This document shows positions 53,989 to 57,995 of a stretch of DNA of 57,995 nucleotides, piece by piece; positions within the stretch are counted from its first letter, which is position 1; every line of letters starts with the position of its first letter. Source of the DNA: an uncultured Pelagibacteraceae bacterium (lineage in GTDB: Bacteria > Pseudomonadota > Alphaproteobacteria > Pelagibacterales > Pelagibacteraceae); contig CACJXK010000009.1 in assembly GCA_902597335.1 (NCBI GenBank), positions 1-57,995 on the forward strand, read 5' to 3'. Made by a program: the position numbers and the translations under genes. Below the pieces are notes generated by a model. It was not told the DNA's origin. It did not search any database and saw only the letters and a program-made list of their open reading frames with translations.

Positions 53989-55038
53989 ATGAAAAAAATA
54001 ACAAAATCCACAATAATCTTATCATTCTTATCATTTTTAACTTTTTTTACATCAGCAAATGCTGATATTAAAGTTGTAGCATCAATAAAACCTATTCACT
54101 CATTAGCTAGTTATTTAATGGATGGAGTAGCTAAGCCAGATCTCATAGTTGATGGTTATGCATCGCCACACGGTTTTGCTTTAAAGCCCTCACATGCAAA
54201 AATGTTACAAAATGCAGATATTGTTTTTTGGGTAGGTGAGGATATAGAAAATTTTCTAGAAAAGCCTTTAGATTCAATTGCTAAAAAAGCAGAAAAAATC
54301 GAGTTATTAGAAATTAAAGGATTAAACAAATTAAAATTCAGAGAGAGAAATATTTTTGACGACCATGACGATAATGGACATGACGATCATGGCCACAAGA
54401 AAAAAGATGATCATGATGACCACGATGATCATGCTAAAAAAGAAGATGGTCATAAAGAAGATGACCATGATGACCACGACCACAAGAAAAAAGACGATCA
54501 CGACGATCATGACGATCACGAAGGACATCACCATGGTGAACATGATCCACACATTTGGTTAGATCCTATTAATGCTAAAGTAATCTTAAATGAAATGGTT
54601 GAGCATTTAATTGAAAATGATGCAAAAAATGCTTCAACTTATAAAAGTAATTTAGAAAAAGCTCTTAAAGATATCGACAAACTTACTATTGAGGTTATGA
54701 CTGATTTAAATCAAAGTACATCTTCGATAGTTTTCCATGACGCTTATCAATACTTCGAAAAAAGATTTAATGTTAACGTTCTAGGTGCTTTTACAGTTAA
54801 CACTGATGTAATGCCAGGTGCAGAACAATTAGCAGAAATTAGAGAGGTAATAGAACATGATAAAGTTGCATGTATATTTTCAGAACCACAATTTAATCCT
54901 GATATAATTAATGCTGTTGCTAAAGATATGGATATTAAAACTGGTGTTTTAGATCCATTAGGTGCAACACTTACCCCTGGAAAAGCATTATATTTTGACT
55001 TGATTAAGAATATGTCAAAATCTTTCAAAGGTTGTTAA
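53989..55038 (+). CDS. znuA: Zinc ABC transporter, periplasmic binding protein ZnuA
   Basis: A 349-residue cluster A-I metal-binding protein with a signal peptide to about residue 25 (SANADIKVV). Metal ligands are suggested by SIKPIHSLAS, ASPHGFALKPSHAKM (His61), EHDPHIWLDP near 185, IVFHDAYQYFEKRF near 247 and the C-terminal GVLDPLGATLTPG. Residues about 124-185 form a very long His/Asp loop with about 18 His, which in ZnuA proteins helps capture zinc. It is divergent from znuCB-zur with two Zur-type sites in between. Confidence 0.95.
   Translation: MKKITKSTIILSFLSFLTFFTSANADIKVVASIKPIHSLASYLMDGVAKPDLIVDGYASPHGFALKPSHAKMLQNADIVFWVGEDIENFLEKPLDSIAKKAEKIELLEIKGLNKLKFRERNIFDDHDDNGHDDHGHKKKDDHDDHDDHAKKEDGHKEDDHDDHDHKKKDDHDDHDDHEGHHHGEHDPHIWLDPINAKVILNEMVEHLIENDAKNASTYKSNLEKALKDIDKLTIEVMTDLNQSTSSIVFHDAYQYFEKRFNVNVLGAFTVNTDVMPGAEQLAEIREVIEHDKVACIFSEPQFNPDIINAVAKDMDIKTGVLDPLGATLTPGKALYFDLIKNMSKSFKGC
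54358..54543 (+). repeat. Degenerate His/Asp codon repeats inside znuA
   Basis: A low-complexity stretch built from GAYGAYCAY-like units (Asp-Asp-His) with interspersed Lys triplets. Three DDHDD clusters separated by HKKK or AKKE segments suggest internal duplication. It encodes the metal-binding loop of ZnuA. Repeats of this type vary in length between strains by slippage or recombination. Confidence 0.85.
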
Positions 55039-55081
55039 TTTAGAATTGAACTTCTGCCATAAATAAGATCTAATAATATTT

Positions 55082-56080
55082 ATGGCAACGGTTTCTTTAA
55101 GTCTTGAAGATATTTATAATTTAGCAAATAAAACTTTATTAGCTAATGGATGTGACGAGGAAACATCAAATATTTTATCTGATTTGATAATGAAAGCAGA
55201 GAGAGATGGTTCTCTTTCTCATGGCTTATTCAGATTACCCGCTTATGTTGCTGGATTAAAAAGTGGAAAAATAAATGGTAAGAATAGACCTAAAGTTTCT
55301 AAAATTACACCAAGCGTTGTTAAAGTTGATGGTAACAATTGTTTGGCACCAATGGTTTTAAATAAAAGTTTGCCGGAGTTAATTAAAGCTGCACAAGAAA
55401 ATGGAGTAGCGGTTTTATCTATAACAAATTCACATCACATGGCAGCGATGTGGCCTGAAACAGAGGCAATTGCAGAAGAAGGCCTAGTTGCTTTTGCATG
55501 CACATCTTATAAACCAGCTGTTGCACCTGCGGGATCTATCAAACCTTTATTTGGAACAAATCCTATTTCATTTGCTTGGCCTAGAAAAAATAAACCTCCA
55601 GTAGTTTATGATATGGCAACAGCATCTATGGCAATGGGTGAGGTTCAAGTTGCAAAAAGGGAAGGTCACAAAGTTCCATTAGGCACAGGATTAACAAAAG
55701 AAGGAAAGGACACAACAGATCCAGCTGAAATAGCAGATGGGGGTGTTTTATTGCCTTTTGGCGGCTATAAAGGCTCAGGGATTGCGATGATGGTTGAATT
55801 GCTTGCTGGTGCCCTTGTTGGAGATAATTTTAGTTATGAGACGGCTGAGAAGGATAATAATGATGGCGGTCCACCAAGTGGTGGAGAGTTCATTTTAGCA
55901 ATATCTCCAGAAAAATTATCAAATTCTGATTGGGACACACACTCCTCAAAGTTTTTTGAAAAAATGAAATCAATGGGGGATGTTAGACTTCCTGGTGAAA
56001 GAAGACATAAAAATAGATTAGATAAAGGACCAAGACATATAAATGAAGACTTGGTTAATAAAATTAAATCTTTAAGTTAA
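55082..56080 (+). CDS. Ldh2/DpkA-type NAD(P)H-dependent oxidoreductase
   Basis: A 332-residue member of the malate/L-lactate dehydrogenase type 2 family. The catalytic segment HGLFRLPAYVAGLKSGK (His near 47) and ITNSHHMAAMWPETE near 118 are present. LFGTNPISFAWPRKN is the nucleotide-binding region and LPFGGYKGSGIAMMVELLAG near 224 is the family hallmark. GGPPSGGEFILAI resembles delta1-piperideine-2-carboxylate/pyrroline-2-carboxylate reductases (DpkA), so an imino-acid reductase is more likely than a plain malate dehydrogenase. It stands alone and converges with xthA, overlapping by 9 bases. Confidence 0.85.
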   Translation: MATVSLSLEDIYNLANKTLLANGCDEETSNILSDLIMKAERDGSLSHGLFRLPAYVAGLKSGKINGKNRPKVSKITPSVVKVDGNNCLAPMVLNKSLPELIKAAQENGVAVLSITNSHHMAAMWPETEAIAEEGLVAFACTSYKPAVAPAGSIKPLFGTNPISFAWPRKNKPPVVYDMATASMAMGEVQVAKREGHKVPLGTGLTKEGKDTTDPAEIADGGVLLPFGGYKGSGIAMMVELLAGALVGDNFSYETAEKDNNDGGPPSGGEFILAISPEKLSNSDWDTHSSKFFEKMKSMGDVRLPGERRHKNRLDKGPRHINEDLVNKIKSLS

Positions 56081-56848
56081 TTCTAATTCAATAGGGGTGT
56101 GATCTGAGGGTTTCTCTCTACCTCTTGGATATTTATTAATTTTAATATCCTTAATATTTTTTAATAATGAATTGGTTACTAAGAAGTGATCAATCCTCAT
56201 ACCATTATTTTTTTGCCAAGCTCCACTTGTGTAATCCCAAAAAGTATACTCTTCTTTATCAGGATAGATATATCGAAATGCATCATGAAATCCTAAATTA
56301 TACATTTCTCTTAACTTCTTTCTAATTTCTATTCTATACAATGCATCGTTTTCATACCCTTTAGGATCATGAACATCTTCAGCAGAAGGAATAATATTAA
56401 AATCACCTGCAATGATTATATTTTCATTTGTTTTTAAAAGAGATTTCAATTTTTTTATTAAACTATCTAACCAATATAATTTATAATCATATTTCTCAGT
56501 ATCTACTGGATTTCCATTTGGAGTATAGATATTTATTAGTTTAATTACTTTTGATTTATATTTTATATCGGCTGTAATTATTCTTGATTGTTTATTTTTA
56601 TCTTTAAAGATATCTTTTTGAATATTATCTAATTTTTTTTTTGAAAGTATTGCAACACCGTTATAACTTTTTTGCCCAAATACGTAACTTTCATATTTAA
56701 TTTTTTTAACGTCATCATAAGGATAAGTTTCATCTTGAGTTTTAATTTCCTGGACTAATACCACGTCAGGATCAAATTTTTTTAGGTATTCTTGAACGTT
56801 TAATATTCTTGCCCTAATAGAATTTACATTCCAAGAGCTAATAATCAT
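56072..56848 (-). CDS. xthA: Exodeoxyribonuclease III
   Basis: A 258-residue EEP-family AP endonuclease/3'-exonuclease. IISSWNVNSIRAR at the start holds the first metal Asn, LVQEIKTQDETYP the Glu ligand, INIYTPNGNPVD the active-site Tyr, IIAGDFNIIPSAEDV the Asp/Asn pair, MRIDHFLVT the Asp and KPSDHTPIELEL the terminal Asp-His. I chose the ATG at 56848, since ten upstream codons are not family-like and lie inside erpA. It repairs abasic sites. It overlaps the erpA stop by one base. Confidence 0.95.
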   Translation of the reverse strand: MIISSWNVNSIRARILNVQEYLKKFDPDVVLVQEIKTQDETYPYDDVKKIKYESYVFGQKSYNGVAILSKKKLDNIQKDIFKDKNKQSRIITADIKYKSKVIKLINIYTPNGNPVDTEKYDYKLYWLDSLIKKLKSLLKTNENIIIAGDFNIIPSAEDVHDPKGYENDALYRIEIRKKLREMYNLGFHDAFRYIYPDKEEYTFWDYTSGAWQKNNGMRIDHFLVTNSLLKNIKDIKINKYPRGREKPSDHTPIELELT

Positions 56849-57165
56849 TAAAGAGAGAATGAAACACCACAACCACAAGACGACTTACTTTGTGGGTTAC
56901 TAATTTTGAATTGGTCTCCAATTAATTCTTTTACAAAATCTATTTCTGATCCTTTCAATAGATCTGCTGAAGTTTTATCGATTAAAATCTTTTCGTGTCT
57001 TAAGTCATCATCTTGAGGACTTTTATCAAATGAAAAATCATACTGAAATCCAGAGCAACCACCACCTTTGATAGCGATTCTAAAAAAAGAACCTTCCTCT
57101 TTAGATGCGAGCAGGTTATTTATTTGTTTTAACGCATTATCTGTAAATTTAATTTCTTTAATCAT
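56848..57165 (-). CDS. erpA: A-type iron-sulfur carrier (ErpA/IscA/HesB family)
   Basis: A 105-residue A-type carrier. The three cluster Cys are Cys37 in KGGGCSGFQYDF and Cys97 and Cys99 in SSCGCGVSFSL. It hands Fe-S clusters to apo-enzymes, such as LipA and IlvD in this window. The exact member of the A-type family (ErpA, IscA or SufA) is not settled by motifs; the position beside dgt and xthA is the alphaproteobacterial erpA setting. Confidence 0.9.
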   Translation of the reverse strand: MIKEIKFTDNALKQINNLLASKEEGSFFRIAIKGGGCSGFQYDFSFDKSPQDDDLRHEKILIDKTSADLLKGSEIDFVKELIGDQFKISNPQSKSSCGCGVSFSL

Positions 57166-57215
57166 TATTTATCACTGTTATTACTAATATAATTAATATT
57201 TGCCAATTTTAAAGA

Positions 57216-57995
57216 ATGAATAATTACTCAAAATTAGGTTCTTTTAGATCTCGTGGACGCTTGATAAAAGAGCCAAATAATAGGTTTAGAACTCCATTTC
57301 AAAGAGATAGAGATAGAATTATTCACTCAGCTTCATTTAGAAGGTTAAAACACAAGACACAGGTATTTGTGAACACAGATGGAGATCATTATAGAACAAG
57401 AATAACTCACTCAATGGAGGTTGCTCAAATTGCTAGATCAATATCAAGATATCTCAATTTAAATGATGATTTGGTAGAAACACTTAGTTTAGCCCATGAT
57501 ATGGGGCACACTCCTTTTGGACACGCTGGTGAGGACGCTTTAAACGAGTCAATGATTAATCATGGTGGCTTTGATCATAACCTTCAAACTTTAAGAATTG
57601 TAATGTTTATTGAAAATAAATACTTAAAATTTAAAGGTCTAAATTTAACTATAGAAACTTTAGATGGTCTTTTAAAACATAATGGACCTATCAATAATAC
57701 TGATCACCTAAATACAATAATTGGACTTAAAAATTTTAAAAATAAAATGGATTTTAAAAAGAATTCATCTTTAGAAGCTCAAATTGCAGCTATATCTGAT
57801 GACATAGCCTATAATAATCATGATATTCAAGATGGAATTAAAGCAAAACTATTTTCATTAAATCAATTATGTGAAATTAATTTTTTTAAAGAAATTTATA
57901 AATCTTATAAGACAAAAGTTAAAAATTCTAACAGAGATATTATTGTTTACCAAATAATAAGAGACTCAATTAATTTGATGGTTCAAGATGTTATT
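57216..57995 (+). CDS. dgt: Deoxyguanosinetriphosphate triphosphohydrolase-like protein, N-terminal part
   Basis: 260 codons are in the window and the gene runs off the right edge. It is an HD-domain nucleotide hydrolase. [21 protein letters not shown] near residue 23, [14 protein letters not shown] near 62 (first His) and [15 protein letters not shown] near 91 (His-Asp pair) give the metal site, and [18 protein letters not shown] near 193 gives the later Asp. It hydrolyses dNTPs to nucleosides and triphosphate. It is divergent from erpA with 50 bases between starts. Confidence 0.93.
   Translation, partial: MNNYSKLGSFRSRGRLIKEPNNRFRTPFQRDRDRIIHSASFRRLKHKTQVFVNTDGDHYRTRITHSMEVAQIARSISRYLNLNDDLVETLSLAHDMGHTPFGHAGEDALNESMINHGGFDHNLQTLRIVMFIENKYLKFKGLNLTIETLDGLLKHNGPINNTDHLNTIIGLKNFKNKMDFKKNSSLEAQIAAISDDIAYNNHDIQDGIKAKLFSLNQLCEINFFKEIYKSYKTKVKNSNRDIIVYQIIRDSINLMVQDVI

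Noticed and set aside
54331..54562. Short overlapping frames on both strands across the His/Asp repeats, and a CRISPR-like look of the repeated units
   Set aside because: The repeats are degenerate GAYGAYCAY codons of the znuA metal-binding loop. There are no constant-length spacers, and the alternative frames encode only low-complexity Met/Val/Ile strings.

Overview
The window reads as a SAR11 (Candidatus Pelagibacter-like) alphaproteobacterial chromosome segment. The reasons are an AT-rich composition, very short or overlapping gene junctions, Lys/Asn/Ile-rich proteins, an ntrYX-trkAH block, an aapJQMP amino-acid transporter, and alphaproteobacterial gene orders (ppiD<>tpiA-secG-pyrG-kdsA-eno-ftsB; ispDF-pgpA-pncC; erpA/dgt). 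This assignment comes from gene content and style, not from a database search. I saw no rRNA, phage, IS element or CRISPR array. No gene-free stretch exceeds about 170 bases.

Layout. 1-9.4 kb is core metabolism: a truncated PpiD-type chaperone (-), then tpiA-secG-pyrG-kdsA-eno-ftsB-lipA-coq10-like (+), convergent with ispDF-pgpA-pncC (-). The pdhABC-lpd block often found between ftsB and lipA in alphaproteobacteria is absent here. 9.4-15.4 kb holds ntrY-ntrX-trkA-trkH and tRNA-Arg(TCT). 15.4-19.9 kb is the amino-acid ABC transporter aapJ-(hairpin)-aapQ-aapM-aapP, with aapP broken by one extra A in a poly-A run. 20-26.2 kb holds an XRE regulator, tRNA-Asn, tRNA-Cys, valS, ilvD (with a local GC-rich patch) and a frameshifted manC. 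26.4-51.9 kb is a long phosphorus supercluster. It contains a lipid kinase (-), plcP-agt for replacing phospholipids with glycolipids, phoR (frameshifted), an unknown exported protein, pstSCAB-phoU-phoB, sixA (-), ppk-ppx, phnX, a short glpD (-), ugpB-A-E-E-C-ugpQ with a doubled ugpE, a 2H-type phosphoesterase, and an arsenate-detoxification operon (small membrane protein-arsC-aqpS, -). 51.9-55 kb is the zinc module zur-znuB-znuC (-) / znuA (+), with two Zur-type operators between znuC and znuA. 55-58 kb holds an Ldh2/DpkA-type oxidoreductase, xthA, erpA and the start of dgt.

How it fits together. The 26-52 kb region places under one neighbourhood the sensing (PhoRB/PhoU), high-affinity uptake (Pst), alternative P sources (Ugp/UgpQ/GlpD, PhnX), membrane-lipid P sparing (PlcP/Agt), polyphosphate storage and breakdown (Ppk/Ppx), and removal of the phosphate analogue arsenate (ArsC/AqpS). 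This would suit a P-poor surface ocean. A good Pho-box candidate precedes pstS, and weaker ones precede ugpB and the ars operon. Three genes (aapP, manC, phoR) each carry a +1 shift at an A7-A9 tract, while longer A tracts (A11 in tpiA, A14 in phnX) stay in frame. These are either assembly errors, transcriptional slippage sites or true mutations. A 22-residue remnant resembling the C-terminus of a 2-hydroxychromene-2-carboxylate isomerase lies directly behind zur and marks a deletion/insertion junction at the edge of the phosphorus/arsenic region.
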